DNA of 64,000 nucleotides from Bretschneidera sinensis (taxonomy: Eukaryota; Streptophyta; Magnoliopsida; Brassicales; Akaniaceae): the NCBI GenBank assembly GCA_023935145.1, contig CM043697.1:57488501-57552500 (forward strand), in the 5' to 3' direction. Shown in pieces: positions 23,487 through 34,780 of this stretch (its first letter is position 1; every line of letters begins with the position of its first letter). The position numbers and the translations under genes are program-made. The notes beneath the pieces are model-generated. The model saw nothing but the letters and a program-made list of their open reading frames with translations. It was not told where the DNA came from and did not search any database.

Positions 23487-23870
23487 AAAGCAAAAGTTAG
23501 ATATTTGAATCAAATGTTAACCTGTGAGTGGATTTTCCAACAACGAGAGATAACAAGAGGTGGTGTTTTATGTAGTTGTTGTAGATAGGAGTTTTCCATA
23601 AGAAAATTTGGGGAGAACTTGGGAAGCATTACCAAGCAGCCTTACAAGAATATTTTCTTGATTGAAGACAGTGTTTTTCTTATGGATTGCTTGATTGAAG
23701 CATGTCTTTAGGAGGAAAAAGTAGGACTTAAGCATGTGAATCCTTAACTAAATGCTACTGATAACAACGATGATGTTTGCATGATCTATGCGGATAGCGG
23801 AGATCTAATTTGTTGTGACAGATATCTCTCGATATTCAATAAAGTCTGCATGGGGATATGGAGAGGTTAG
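23487..23870 (+). pseudogene. Exon of a PHD-finger acetyltransferase-like gene, decayed
   Basis: It starts after an acceptor-like GTTTGACAG and reads KVRYLNQ, QREITRGGVLCSCC, RKFGENLGS, then after frameshifts a PHD-finger piece with DDVCMIYADSGDLICCD. This order (Cys-rich Tify-associated module, then PHD finger) is that of plant IDM1-like nuclear PHD proteins with an acetyltransferase domain. Several stops and frame changes make it non-functional. It lies directly behind the CLF-like exons, an arrangement not expected of either parent gene. Confidence 0.65.
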
Positions 23871-23984
23871 AAGAATTTATTTTCTTTATATAAGTTTTAA
23901 TAAACTAAACTTATATAAGTAGAAAAATATCTCTTCTCTGAAATTGATGATGAGTTGACGAAAAAAAATGGAGATGGCATGGCA

Positions 23985-23989
23985 GCCAA
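23985..23989. repeat. Left target-site duplication GCCAA
   Basis: GCCAA precedes the left LTR and recurs at 30076-30080 after the right LTR. It splits the host segment between the PHD fragment and the exon-like block at 30.3 kb. Confidence 0.85.
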
Positions 23990-24686
23990 TGATGTGAACT
24001 CATGGAATAAAAATCACTTAAATCCACAATCAAATTAAAACTTACCCAAGAAAACCAAGAATCAAGTCAAGATAATCTAGACCCGTTGAAATCTTGTTTC
24101 AAGAACCTAGACTCGGTGAGAACACCAAAAAGGATTTGTCTTTCATAAGTTCTTAGTTCAATCAAGAACAAGTAGAGAAAACTAAAATTTCTCTATGAAG
24201 AAGCTACCCTCAAAATACGGCTACAAGTGTTTTTGTACCCCTCCATGAAACCCTAGGGTCGAATAAGAACTACATCAATTAAAAAACATGGGTTGAACAT
24301 CTTCTAGCCTAAAACATCCTAAACTACACGCCTATAGCTAATAAAAGAAGTCCACTTAATGAATTAAATAGGCCCAAACGCATACAACCATAGAAATATA
24401 AAATAGGCCCACATGCTTATACTTAATGGAATAAAAAGCCTACACAAAACTACTAGGCTATGTCGCCCCCCTCTGTAGCTTGTTTCATATGGATTAAAGC
24501 GAGTTCTTCTTCTTTCAAGCCCATCTTGAATGTTGGGTCTTGCTCAATAAATTTGCAAACTCAGCCCAAGTGGATTGCATCAATCCTTGCATTGCCTCCT
24601 TGATCTTCTTAGCTCTTGACCTTGTGATTGGCCCATTTGGAACTTGCAAGGGATCCTTAAGGCTCAGTCCACCATGGTGCCCATCA
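23990..24686 (-). repeat. 3' LTR of the element at 24-30 kb
   Basis: 697 bp with TG...CA ends. The first 172 nt in minus-strand reading encode the end of the pol protein. Confidence 0.87.
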
Positions 24687-25140
24687 TTCCCCCTCTCCTT
24701 AAAAGGATTCAACCTCGAATCATCACCTGCATCAGAGGGAGAAAGATCAGAAATATTGAAAGTAGCAGAGACATTATACTCACCTGGAAGATCCACTTTA
24801 TAAGCATTATCATTAATTTTTTCAAGGGTTTGGAAAGGTCTATCTCCTTGCGGATGCAATTTAGTCCTTCTATGGGCTAGGAATCTTTCTTTGTGCATGT
24901 GAACCCAAACCCAATCTCCTGGTTCAAAGATGACACGCCTTCGCCCTTTATTATCTTGGGAAGCAAACTTTTCATTCTTCTGCTCAATTTGAAGCCGTAC
25001 CCTCTCATGAATTAACTTCACCAATTCGGCCTTCCTCTGTGATAAAGCATTATCAACAATGTTCTCCTTAACTTGTTTGTAACGGATGACATAAGGAAAG
25101 ATCTTGATGTATTCCATCTATCTAACATGTCTTTTATTTA
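24515..25140 (-). pseudogene. RNase H end fused to integrase C-terminus
   Basis: One open frame reads EYIKIFPYVIRYKQVKEN and then VDNALSQRKAELVKLIHERV. The first part is the RNase H to integrase linker (normally followed by the integrase zinc finger) and the second is the segment just before the integrase C-terminal domain. About 250 residues of integrase are therefore missing between them. The tail continues with a GDxPFQTLEKINDNAY block and ends with GPITRSRAKKIKEAMQGL inside the LTR. Confidence 0.8.
24687..24700 (-). promoter_or_regulatory. Polypurine tract inside the pol frame
   Basis: The minus strand reads AAGGAGAGGGGGAA directly before the LTR TG. The same bases encode Lys-Glu-Arg-Gly-Asn in the integrase tail, so primer and coding functions overlap. 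Confidence 0.82.
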
Positions 25141-27326
25141 ATTTACCTTGACCCTTGAGATGCTTCAATGATTCATGATCGGTGTGGATCACAAACTCCT
25201 TAGGCCAAAGGTAGTGCTGCCATGTCTCTAGAGCGCGAACAAGAGCATAAAGTTCTTTGTCATAAGTGAGATAATTCAAGGCTGCCCCACTTAGCTTCTC
25301 ATTAAAGAAGGCTATGGGCTACCTATCTTGCATCAAAACGGCTCCAATTCCTATTCTTGAGGCATCACATTCAATCTCAAAAGTTTTGTTAAAGTCAGGT
25401 AATGTTGACACAGGTGCATAATATAACCTTGCTTTAATAGTAGCAAATGCATTCGCTTGATCAATCCCCCAATGAAATCCAACATTCTTTTTTAATTATT
25501 TCAGTGAGTGGTGTGGCAATAGTGCTAAAATCCTTAACAACACGCCTATAAAATCTAGCTAAACCATGAAAGCTTCTTACCTCAGTGATGCCTTTAGGTG
25601 TTGGCCACTCCTTGATGGCCTTGACTTTCTCTTCATCCACCTCAATACCTTTTGTACTAACAACATAACCAAGAAAAACAAATTTTTCCATGCAAAAGGT
25701 ACATTTCTTAAAATTAGTATACAAGTTTTCACATCGAACACACATCTCAAATGCTCAATATGTTCATCTAAGTTCTTGTTGTATACTAGGATATCATCAA
25801 AGTACACGACTACAAATTTACCTATAAACGCACGTAATACATGGTTCATTAATCTCATAAAAGTACTAGGTGCATTTGTAAGTCCAAATGGCATAACCAA
25901 CCATTCATAAAGTCAATATTTAGTGTTAAAAGCAGTTTTGCATTCATCTCCTTCCTTCATTCCAATTTGATGGTAGCCACTTTTAAGATCTATTTTACTG
26001 AAAATACATGAGCCATGCAATTCATCAAGCATATCATCTAATCTAGGAATGGGATGACGATACTTTACCGTAATATTGTTGACCGCTCTGCAATCAATGC
26101 ACATCCTCCAAGTTCCATCCTTCTCTGGCACTAGTAGCACTGGTACTGCATATGGGCTCATGCTCTTCCTCACTTACCCCTTGCTCATCAAATCTTCAAC
26201 TTCCCTTTGAAGCTCCTTTGTCTCCTCCGGATTACTCCTATAGGCTGGTCAGTTTGGAATAACTGCTCCAGGTACGTAATCAATTTGATGCTCAATGCCT
26301 CTAATGGGTGGCAACTCACTTGGCTCTCCTCCGAAAATACATCCTAAAAACGAAACAGCCAAACTAGGAAGAGATTGGTTAGTTTCATCAAGATTAAGAT
26401 AAGATTCTTTATAAACAAGAAAAATCGTTGGCTAATCTGCTAAGAAGGCCCTCTTAACCTCACTCTCTTTTACATAAAAACTTATCTTTGTCTTTCCTTT
26501 TCTCTCTGTTGGTTCTCTTTCTTTTTTTTCTCTCGTGGCTCTACTCTCTTTTCTTTATTCTCAGCCATCTCTCTATTTTCTTTTTGACCCTTTCTTTTTC
26601 TTAAGGTTTCAGCCTAACCTTCATTTTTCTTTTCTCTCATTTTTCTTTCTTGTGTTTTGGCCTCACCCTTTCTTTTTTGCTCAATCTCACTTTTCCGCTT
26701 CAGTTGGTCTTCATAGACCTGTTTTGGGGTTAAAGGAGCAAGCTTGATTGTTTTTCGATCCTTTACAAAGTTGTACCTGTTCCTAAACCCATCATGAATC
26801 ACCCTCCTATCATACTGCCACGGTCTCCCCAACAAAATATGGCCAGCATGCATAGGAACTACATCACAAAGCACCTCACCATTATACCTCCCAATGGTAA
26901 AAGCCACTGAAACCTACTTATTAACCTTGACCTCCCCACATTCATTCAACCACTGCAACTTATAAGTTCTAAGATGATTCAGTAAAGGTAAGCTCAACTT
27001 CTCAACTAGGGTGGTACTAGTTACATTGGTGCAACTTCCCCTATCTATAATCATACTACACACCTTATTGTTTACATACATCTAGTATGAAATATGTTCT
27101 CTCTCTGTTGCTCCATATCATCTACCTTTATTTGCATATTGAGAACACGCCTGGCAACAAAAAACTCACCTTCTACGGCGTATTCCACTCCATCATCATC
27201 ACTAGCATCGACCAACTCAGGCATCTCATTACTATCATCCTCACTCTCAGTCAACACCTCCCCAGTGTCACGCATAACCGTCACCCGTTTGTTTGGACAT
27301 TGAGACACAATGTGCCCTGAACCCAA
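25141..27326 (-). pseudogene. Protease, RT and RNase H of the element at 24-30 kb, broken
   Basis: 27072-27326 encodes the end of a zinc knuckle (GHIVSQCPNKR) and the acidic spacer before protease. Protease follows at about 26900-27070, where the active site reads IIDRGSCTNV. 26614-26907 ends protease (GHILLGRPWQYDR). RT is in 25913-26173 ([17 protein letters not shown]) and 25577-25900 ([24 protein letters not shown]). A frameshift near 25740 shifts to 25461-25745. RNase H between 25141 and 25450 is degraded but retains the region encoding EIECDASRIGIGAVLMQ. Confidence 0.78.
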
Positions 27327-27575
27327 ACATTTAAAACATTTAATATCTTTATTTCTTGAAGGTTGGAAATCTACCTTAGGTTTGTTCTTGCTAGTTCCCT
27401 CATATTTTCCAATAGGTGGTTCAACCTTCCCCTTTGCTACAACTCAATCATTTCTATCCCACTTTGGTTTCCAAGGATTGCTAGAAACTGAAGTATACCT
27501 TGCTGCCCCCTTTCTCTTTAACTACCACTCCACCTTTATAGCCATGTGCACCATGTCATACGCCTCCATATAATG

Positions 27576-28360
27576 CTACAACTCAACTACATTAGCTATG
27601 TCCCTATTCAAACCACTTAAAAATCTTGCCATTGTGGCCTTTCGATCCTCCTCTACATTAGCCCGAATCATAGCCACCTCCATCTCCTTATAGTAATCCT
27701 CTACACTCCTAGACCCTTGTGTAAGGTTTTGTAATTTTTGGTAGAGGTCTCTATAGTAGTGGCTAGGTCGAAATCTTCGCCTCATGAGAGCTTTCAACTC
27801 ACCCCATGTTTCTATAGGTCTCTCATGATTCCTCCTCCTATTGGTCACTAATTGATCCCACCAAATAAATGCATAATCAGTGAACTCAATTACAACCAAC
27901 TTCACCTTCTTCTCATCTGAACAATTGTGATAATAAAAAATCAACTCTATTTTCTTCTCCCACTCTATATAGACTTCAAGGTCATTCCTACCTTGGAAAG
28001 ATGATATTTTCATTTTGATGCTCCCAAGGTTCCTATCTACCCCATCTCGACCCCTTGCATTTCTCCTAGGTCCTATTCCACACCTACCTCCTCTAGGTCT
28101 GCCCATTCAACCCATTCCAACTTCAGATGGTATGTCTTCCTCATCCTCATCATCTTCTTCGTTCTCATACTTATTTTTCAATGCTAGGCTCACGTCTCCT
28201 CCTATCTCACCCACCTTGCAGATTTCTAATCACTATCTCTTGCTAATCCATTCTATCCCTCACCTCCCCCAACATCAAATTCAACCGTTCAAACTGTTGT
28301 TGCATGGCTTGCAACACAAAGAATGAATTATCTGCCTCCTCCTTAGGTGTTGAGTCATTC
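27576..28360 (-). pseudogene. Gag of the element at 24-30 kb, broken
   Basis: The longest open part, 27576-28106, carries the capsid-like retrotransposon gag fold (YIEWEKKIELIFYYHNC, FRPSHYYRDLYQKLQNL, SVEDYYKEMEVAMIRA). Upstream in the same frame, past a stop at about 28107, an acidic stretch and QAMQQQFERLNLMLGEV can be read, so the true start lies near 28360. The 830 bp between there and the primer site are an untranslated leader without visible genes. Confidence 0.78.
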
Positions 28361-29196
28361 TTATGAGACTTTTTTAATGCGCTGCAAAACAAGAATGTTA
28401 GTGATAAAACCTCACACACTCCCTTACATTTTTACACTCAAATATTGTCACTTCACTCATGTTTCACTCTTTTGGCCTTTTCCAATACTATTCTCACCCA
28501 GTCTTGCCTTTTACCTCACCTATTTTCCCTTTCAAGTTCTTTAAGAACTAGTTGAACTAAATCAAGACACAACTTTATATTATTCCAACCAGCAATAGAT
28601 TCAAGAAACAAGAAAGGAAAAAAAAAATGACACAGATCTCAAGGAATTTGTACGAGGAAATGAACAATTAGGAAACAAGATACTAAAGATGATATATTCA
28701 ACCCCTTTGAAGATAAAGATCAATCAACACCAAATCACTTCAATTTTCATATTGCACAGTATACCAAATAGCTAGTTCTGAAATTTTTTTCTTTCTTTTC
28801 TTTTTTTATAACTATGCAGTAACCCTTGAATACGCTGCCTTCTTTTTTTTTAATACAGATTCGATCACAAACAGCAACAATAATTGCAATTTTCGAGAAA
28901 GATTAATCTGATTTCAACAACAAGAAACGGAAATAGAAGGAATCAAAGCAAAGATCACAGATCATGAAATTAAAGAAAAGATTCAGGTAATCTATTAAAG
29001 GATTTGCAAATCTAAATTCTTGAATCAAGTACACGAGTAATCAATTCTAAAAATCACAGATCTGAATTCAAACACATGAAATTAACAAGAATGAAAAGGC
29101 AATCGCATATCATAATAGAAAACCCTAGAACACACGTAAAACAAAACCTAAATGCAAGAATTAAAAAGGATAGATCAGACCTTATTTAGGGTCTGA

Positions 29197-29208
29197 GCTC
29201 TGATACCA
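29197..29208 (-). promoter_or_regulatory. Primer-binding site (initiator-Met tRNA)
   Basis: The minus strand reads TGGTATCAGAGC, two bases from the LTR at 29211. Confidence 0.92.
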
Positions 29209-29210
29209 AC

Positions 29211-30075
29211 TGATGTGAACTCATGGAATGGAAATCCATTGAACCCACAATCAAATTAAAACTTACCCAAGAAAGCCGAGAATCAAGTCTAGATAATCTA
29301 GGCCCGTTGAAATCTTATTTCAAGAACCTAGATTCGGTGAGAACACTACAAAGGATTTGCCTTTGATAAGTTCTTAGTTCAATCAAGAACAAGTAGAGAA
29401 AACTAAAAATTCTTATGAAGAAAACTTCATTCACGTTCAACTTAACTTCAAAATACGGCTACAAGTGTTTTTGTAACCCTCAATGAAACCCTAGGGCTGA
29501 ATAAGGCCTACATCAATTAAAAGACATTTGATAAGTTCTTAGTTCAATCAAGAACAAGTAGAGAAAACTAAAAATTCTCTATGAAGAAAACTTCATTCAC
29601 GTTCAACTTACCCTCAAAATATGGCTACAAGTGTTTTTGTAACCCTCCATGAAACCCTAGGGTTGAATAAGGCCTACATCAATTAAAAGACATGGGCTGA
29701 GCATCTTCAAGCCCAAAACATCCTAAACTGCACGCCTATAGCTAATAAAAGAAGTCCACTTAATGAATTAAATAAGCCCAAATGCCTACAATCATAGAAA
29801 TATAAAATAGGCCCACATGCCTATACTTAATGAAATAAAAAGTCTACACAAAACCACTAGGCTATGCCACCCCCCTCTGTAGCTTGTATCACATGGATTA
29901 AAGCTGGTTCTTCTTCTTTCAAGCCCATCTTGCTTGATAAATTTACAAACTCGGCCCAAGTGGATTGTACCAATCTTGCATTGCCTCCTTGATCTTCATA
30001 GCTCTTGACCTTATGATTGGCCCATCTAGAACTTGTAAGGGATCCTTAAAACTCGGTCCACCACGGTGCCCATCA
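29211..30075 (-). repeat. 5' LTR of the element at 24-30 kb, enlarged
   Basis: 865 bp. The extra length against the other LTR is mainly an internal tandem duplication of about 165 bp (29362-29526 and 29527-29692). Small deletions lie near 29930. Confidence 0.85.
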
Positions 30076-30289
30076 GCCAATGTAATTAGTTCTATCCTAG
30101 GATAGAATTATCTGTTGATCTTTTTGTTTTATGAATGGTGTAATCTGACATAAGTTGGGATGGTTTCTTATTTTGTAATGAATATAGAATTATCAAAGTT
30201 AAAATAAATGTCAATTTTCTTCTTCGTGAAAGATTAGAAGAAATTATATCAAACAAGTATTTCAAATTTACATGGCATAATCAACAATC

Positions 30290-30423
30290 ATTGTCTTGAG
30301 GGTGAACAACGCTCAAATTTATTTCCAGCATTGCCTCCAGAGATACAGTTACTAGGTCTTAGGGAGCTTATTAAAGTGAATAGTGAACAAGCATTGAAAT
30401 AGTTTGCCACTCCGATAACCAGG
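30290..30423 (+). pseudogene. Exon-like block, possibly part of the PHD-gene fragment
   Basis: An almost open stretch encodes FPALPPEIQLLGLRELIKVN and ends in ATAACCAG followed by a donor-like GTATGTAATG. One stop interrupts it. The residues loosely recall the segment behind the PHD fingers of IDM1-like proteins, which would make it the next exon of the fragment at 23.5 kb, displaced by the retrotransposon. The match is weak. Confidence 0.35.
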
Positions 30424-30821
30424 TATGTAATGTTGATATTTAGTCTATCTAGTGCATGTTAATATCTACAGATTGTACAAAGCAGTACTCTTAGTGGAGG
30501 AACTCTCTTCATTTAACAAGTTATGTTGCTTGGTTGCACCTTTAATATAAACTCTATTGTCATAAATAATTTATTACTATTTCCAGTACATTTGGTCCCT
30601 CTTTATTAGGGTATCTTAGATAAAAAGATTCATGAAATGTGCATGCTTTTTATTTGATTGTGCTACAAACTATATAAGAGAAACATGGTCTAAACTTGAT
30701 CTGGATTATAATAGCTCCTATCCGCACCGAAACAAATGGACCAAAAAGTTTAGATGGATACAAAAAAAAAAAAAACTTATAAGTGCTTAAATATTCATAT
30801 TTAAACCCCTTAATTTATATT
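30424..30821. other. AT-rich stretch without a gene
   Basis: No coding frame, repeat or motif recognised apart from a short A run at about 30763-30776. Confidence 0.5.
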
Positions 30822-31597
30822 TGTTAGGCTCTTAGTTTGTGTTATTTCATCCAATTTTATCTCCTTTATGCGTTTATTGTGTTTTTCTAGGTTTTTGGAG
30901 CATTATGGAATTATTCGGCTTAAAATAAAAGAGACATGAGCAGAAGTTTTGAGCAGCATGTGAAGGCTTAAATCCCACATCACACATCGATTGGAAACAC
31001 ATTCTACATCCCACATCCCACATCGGTTGGAAACACATTCTACATCCCACATCCCATATCGGTTGGAAACTCATTGTACTCATGGAGTTTCCCAATAAAG
31101 CCCCATTTCACTTCATATTCAAGGGGTGGATCTCAAAGGATTTGCTATCAAGGGGGAGAGCGCCGCACAGCAAAAACAAAAAGAAGAAAAAACAAAAAGA
31201 GGAGTTGCAAGTGTAATTTCTCTCTTAATGTATTTTCAGTGTTAATTTATTTCTTTAGTGTTTTAAAGTTTAATGTTTAGCACTTTAATTGTGAAATTTA
31301 TTTTCATAATCATGAGAGGCTAAAACCTTCATCTAAGGTTGAAGATGAAGCCTCGCCATTGATTAGCATTATATTTTCATATATGTTCGTACGATTTCGA
31401 CATTTTTGTATTGATGTTCTATTTCAGTTCAATTATTTGAGTAAATTCCTATGATTGATTGTTTTGTTTATCAACTGTTCAAATTGGATATTCGATGTGT
31501 TTCTTCCGATAGATACATCGAATCATTCAAATTAAATCGAATATCCACTGTGATTTGTAAATTAAATGGATACATTGGATGATTTGATTTAATTAGG
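30822..31597 (+). repeat. Old LTR-like repeat, left part
   Basis: The sequence from TGTTAGGCTCTTAG onward has the look of a plant LTR or non-autonomous element (CATGAGAGGCTAAAACCTTC, ATCTAAGGTTGAAGATGAAG). It appears to continue behind the copia insertion at 41635-42000, ending near GTGCGCTTGCGAG. No target duplication was found, so the boundaries are uncertain. Confidence 0.4.
30966..31075 (+). repeat. Tandem repeat of about 43 bp, two and a half copies
   Basis: The unit contains ACATCGGTTGGAAACACATT followed by CTACATCCCACATCC. Units start near 30970, 31016 and 31059 and differ by a few bases. Confidence 0.75.
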
Positions 31598-31598
31598 G
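31417..31598. repeat. Left copy of a 182-bp duplication flanking the copia element
   Basis: It runs from TTCTATTTCAG to TTTAATTAGGG and matches 41453-41634 over its full length without gaps. I count about 18 base differences by eye (roughly 10%). It abuts the truncated left LTR. Confidence 0.85.
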
Positions 31599-31885
31599 AC
31601 AAAACACAACCTTAATTGTACTAACAGTGTTATCTAAGTGTTTTAAAAGATAAAGCATACAGCCAAGAATCAAGATACAAGAATTCAACCCGAATCAGAC
31701 ATCAAATCAAGAAAGAAGATCTAGTATAGGCATAAGGTATTGAAAAAAGTTGTAAATCTCACTTGTTCATGTAACTAGCTTGTCTTATGGCTCCTTTTGA
31801 AAAAGTATTTTAACAGAACTATTCATTCAAACGTTTTTAAGTCAAAAACATTTCAAAACATAAAAAACTGGGTTGAAGGGTAACC

Positions 31886-32045
31886 TAGTCGACTGGGTGA
31901 TCAATACTAGTCAACTGGCCCATTGGGCAGTCTGTCCCCAGTCGACTGGGTGATCAATACCAGTCGACTGGTATATTGGATAGAATGTCCCCAGTCGACT
32001 GGCACACTTGACCCAGTCAACTGGTACTAAGACCTAGTCGACTGA
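31886..32045 (+). repeat. Palindrome array in the 5' LTR
   Basis: Seven CCAGTCGACTGG-like units, with GTCAAC or CTAG variants. The same seven, in the same order but with different point changes, stand at 40637-40796 in the 3' LTR. Confidence 0.9.
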
Positions 32046-32141
32046 TAATTCAAAAAATATGACTGTTAAGGTGTCAGACCTGAGCACTTAATGTACCAAA
32101 ACGTACCAAGTTAGTGTCAAACAACCATATTGATTCAAGGC

Positions 32142-32149
32142 TATATAAA
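32142..32149 (+). promoter_or_regulatory. TATA box of the copia 5' LTR
   Basis: TATATAAA in the context GGCTATATAAACCC, conserved in the other LTR at 40886-40893, about 100 bp downstream of the palindrome array. It probably positions transcription of the genomic RNA. Confidence 0.6.
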
Positions 32150-32704
32150 CCCATTCATATGAGCATTTTAGAAGAAGATATTAGACATTCAATCTAGTTT
32201 TTGCCCATTAATATACAAAATATTTGAAACATTTATTGTTGAGCCATTTTTCAAGTTTTACTTTGAAAAAGAGATATTGTTTAGTTGTAAAAGCATTCAT
32301 CGCTATCTCTCTACCATTTACTTTACAGCAACTCATACTTATTGTAAAGGGATTAACTTCCGAAAGGAAGAGATTAGCTTCCGAGTGGAAGGGATAAGCT
32401 TCTAAGTGGAAGGGATTGTTTGTAAGGTTTGTGCAACACCCGTGAAGTTGTATGACTAAGAGTTTTAGTAGATTACTTCAATGAGGTTCCTTGAAGAGTG
32501 TGGACGTAGGGTCGGAACTAATCCGATATTTTCGAACCACTATAAACCGAGTTTGCACTTTCTATTCCTTAAAGTCTTTTACTTAAAGCACTTTACTTAT
32601 TTATATGCTTGTGCACTTAACTGTTTTTATAAACTTGCAAGTAATTAGTGAAATTTTAAAAACCCAATTCACCCCCCTCTTGGGTTGGAACCTCAGCCTA
32701 GAAT

Positions 32705-32716
32705 TGGTATCAGAGC
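32705..32716 (+). promoter_or_regulatory. Primer-binding site of the copia element
   Basis: TGGTATCAGAGC, complementary to the initiator-Met tRNA, two bases behind the 5' LTR. Confidence 0.92.
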
Positions 32717-32757
32717 CTCGTTCTCAATTTTAAGCTTAACATCCTTGAGTTGATCTG

Positions 32758-33760
32758 ATGGCATCAAATAGTTATTTTGAGGGACATTCCTACACTAGGC
32801 CTCCCTTGTTCAATGGCTCCAACTATAACTATTAGAAAAACAGGATGAAAATCTTTGTCGAATGACAAGATTATAATCTATGGAGAGTCACTGAGGAAGG
32901 ACCTAGAATTCCATCAAAGGAAATAACTATTGGAGAAATCAATCATACAATGCCTAAACTCAAAACTGAGTTCAATGATGAGGATTGTAGAATGATGTCT
33001 CTCAATAGTAGAGGCACAAGTATTTTACATTATGATTTAGATATATCTGAATATAATAAAATTTCTGCATGTGTTTCGGCTAAAGAGATTTGGGATAAAC
33101 TACAAGTTACATATGAAGGAACTAGTGAGGTCAAAAAATCAAAAATCTATATGCTAGTATCTGAATATGAATCTTTTAAAATGTCTCCTAACTAAACAAT
33201 TTCTCAAATGCACTCACGTTTCAGAACTATTGTTAATGGTTTGAAGCTTCTTGGTAGGAACATTGAGAAGTTTGAACTAACAAGAAAAATCTTAAGATCT
33301 TTGCCACCCACTTGGAAAGCAAAGAAGACAGCATCATGGAGGCCAAAGATCTCGACAAACTTGACGTTGAAACGCTTCTCAGATCACTATTGACATATGA
33401 GATATAAGAAATGAATCCCATTGTCAAAGATGATGAGAAGAAGAAAAAGATGATTACTCTCAAAGACCCTACAAGCAACAAAGAAGAGGAAACGAAAGAA
33501 GAGGTGGAAAGCAGTGAAGAAGATGGTAAGATGGTTTTAATCACCAAACGGTTTCACAGATTCTTGAAGAAAAGCGAGAAACCATACACAAAGAATCCCA
33601 CTTGAAAAAGGGAACCACTTACGTGTTATGGATGCGAGAGGCCCGGTCACATCAAGGCCGATTGTACAGCCACAAGCAAACCATACAAGAGCTTCAAGAA
33701 AAAAGCTATGATTGTAAATACTTGGAGTGATGATGAAGAAGAAGACTCTCGAATAAAGAG
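32758..33760 (+). pseudogene. Copia gag, broken
   Basis: The frame begins MASNSYFEGHSYTRPPLFNG at 32758, 42 nt behind the primer site. It has stops at about 32833 and 32866 and continues in 32950-33195 (SAKEIWDKLQVTYEG) and 33208-33393. A CCHC zinc knuckle CYGCERPGHIKADC lies at 33624-33665, behind a stop at 33605. This gag belongs to the UBN2-like family of copia elements. Confidence 0.82.
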
Positions 33761-33793
33761 ATCAGATCCAAGGAAATTGCCAACCTATGTCTT

Positions 33794-34780
33794 ATGGCAA
33801 TCGATGATGAAAATGAGGTATCGACTTCTCCCTCTTCAAAAAATAACATTGTTAGTAGTAGTGAAGAATTGATAGAAGTCGTAAATGAAATGCATGAAGA
33901 ATTGAAGAAATTCGATTCTAGGAACTCTATTCTTAAGAAAGAGGTGTCATCTCTTTCTAAAGAGATGATAAGTCTAAAAGAAGAAAAATATAAACTATCT
34001 TCATTGCTTTATGATTCTTCTCAAGATTTTCTTAAAGATGAAAATGAAAACTTAAAGAAGAAAATAGTAGAATTGAATGGCACAATATCTAGACTCATGC
34101 TTGGAAAAGAAAAGCTTGATGAAGTGCTATCTTGCCAAAGATTAAGTGGAGGAAAATGTGGGTTAAGATATTCTCCATTAGGCAAGCAAAAATCAAAAGA
34201 GAGCTTATTCATGAAAGCATCATGTGTGAATAAAGCCTCTACTTCGAAGACCACTAGCAAGGTTTAAAGCAATCTCTCAATGAATGCTAGTAGGTCTAGA
34301 AATACTAATTCTAATGCATATACAAGAATGAAATATTCTAGAAATACTCATGCTTATATGTATGCTCATTCAAGAAATGCTTATACACATCTTAGAAGTA
34401 ACCATCATATGCATCCTAGAAATAACATGTATACTGAATACTTGCACACTGCATAACCATATAGTAGGAATTACTATTATGGTTATTGTAGAAATGACAT
34501 GAATATTCCTCACAATAGAAACATGTATCCTAGGAATTATTATCCAAAGAATTATAGACATGCACAACTAAGTCATCCTAGAAATTTCAATAACTATTAT
34601 CCTAGGATTTTGCATTATCAACATGTCTATAGAACACCATATGTTGTTAAGAAAGTATGGGTCCTAAAAGGAACCGTATTTTCAAGGACTAACCCCAAAG
34701 GACGCAAGAAATTTTGGGTACCTAAAAATACAATTGTGTTGTGTGATGTAGATATGTCTCCAAACCAAGGAAAAAGGTAA
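33794..34780 (+). pseudogene. Copia gag C-terminal and spacer region
   Basis: 33794-34267 encodes a charged, coiled-coil-like segment (KKEVSSLSKEMISLKEEKYK) usual between the zinc knuckle and protease in SIRE-like elements. 34268-34780 is a low-complexity region with many Asn, His, Tyr and Arg codons, broken by stops. Confidence 0.6.

Larger units (their letters stand above)
23990..30075 (-). mobile_element. CRM-like Ty3/gypsy element with integrase deletion
   Basis: Begins TGATGTGAACTC, ends GGTGCCCATCA, flanked by GCCAA at 23985-23989 and 30076-30080. LTRs are 23990-24686 and 29211-30075. The primer site and purine tract set the minus strand. Gag, protease, RT and RNase H are present but broken. 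The RNase H end is joined directly to the integrase tail, so the zinc finger and catalytic core are missing. The pol frame ends 172 nt inside the LTR, just as in the tandem-array family, which supports a CRM-like placement. Confidence 0.87.
31598..32702 (+). repeat. 5' LTR of the copia element, truncated at its start
   Basis: It matches 40350-41449 but lacks the first 29 or so bases (TGTTGACCCTCATC...). It contains seven CCAGTCGACTGG-like palindromes at 31886-32045 and TATATAAA at 32142-32149. It ends CTAGA where the other LTR ends CTACA. Confidence 0.85.

Noticed and set aside
22059..31400. Terminal inverted repeats of a Pack-MULE around the gene fragments
   Set aside because: No convincing pair of inverted ends with a 9-bp duplication was seen by eye; the capture mechanism stays open.
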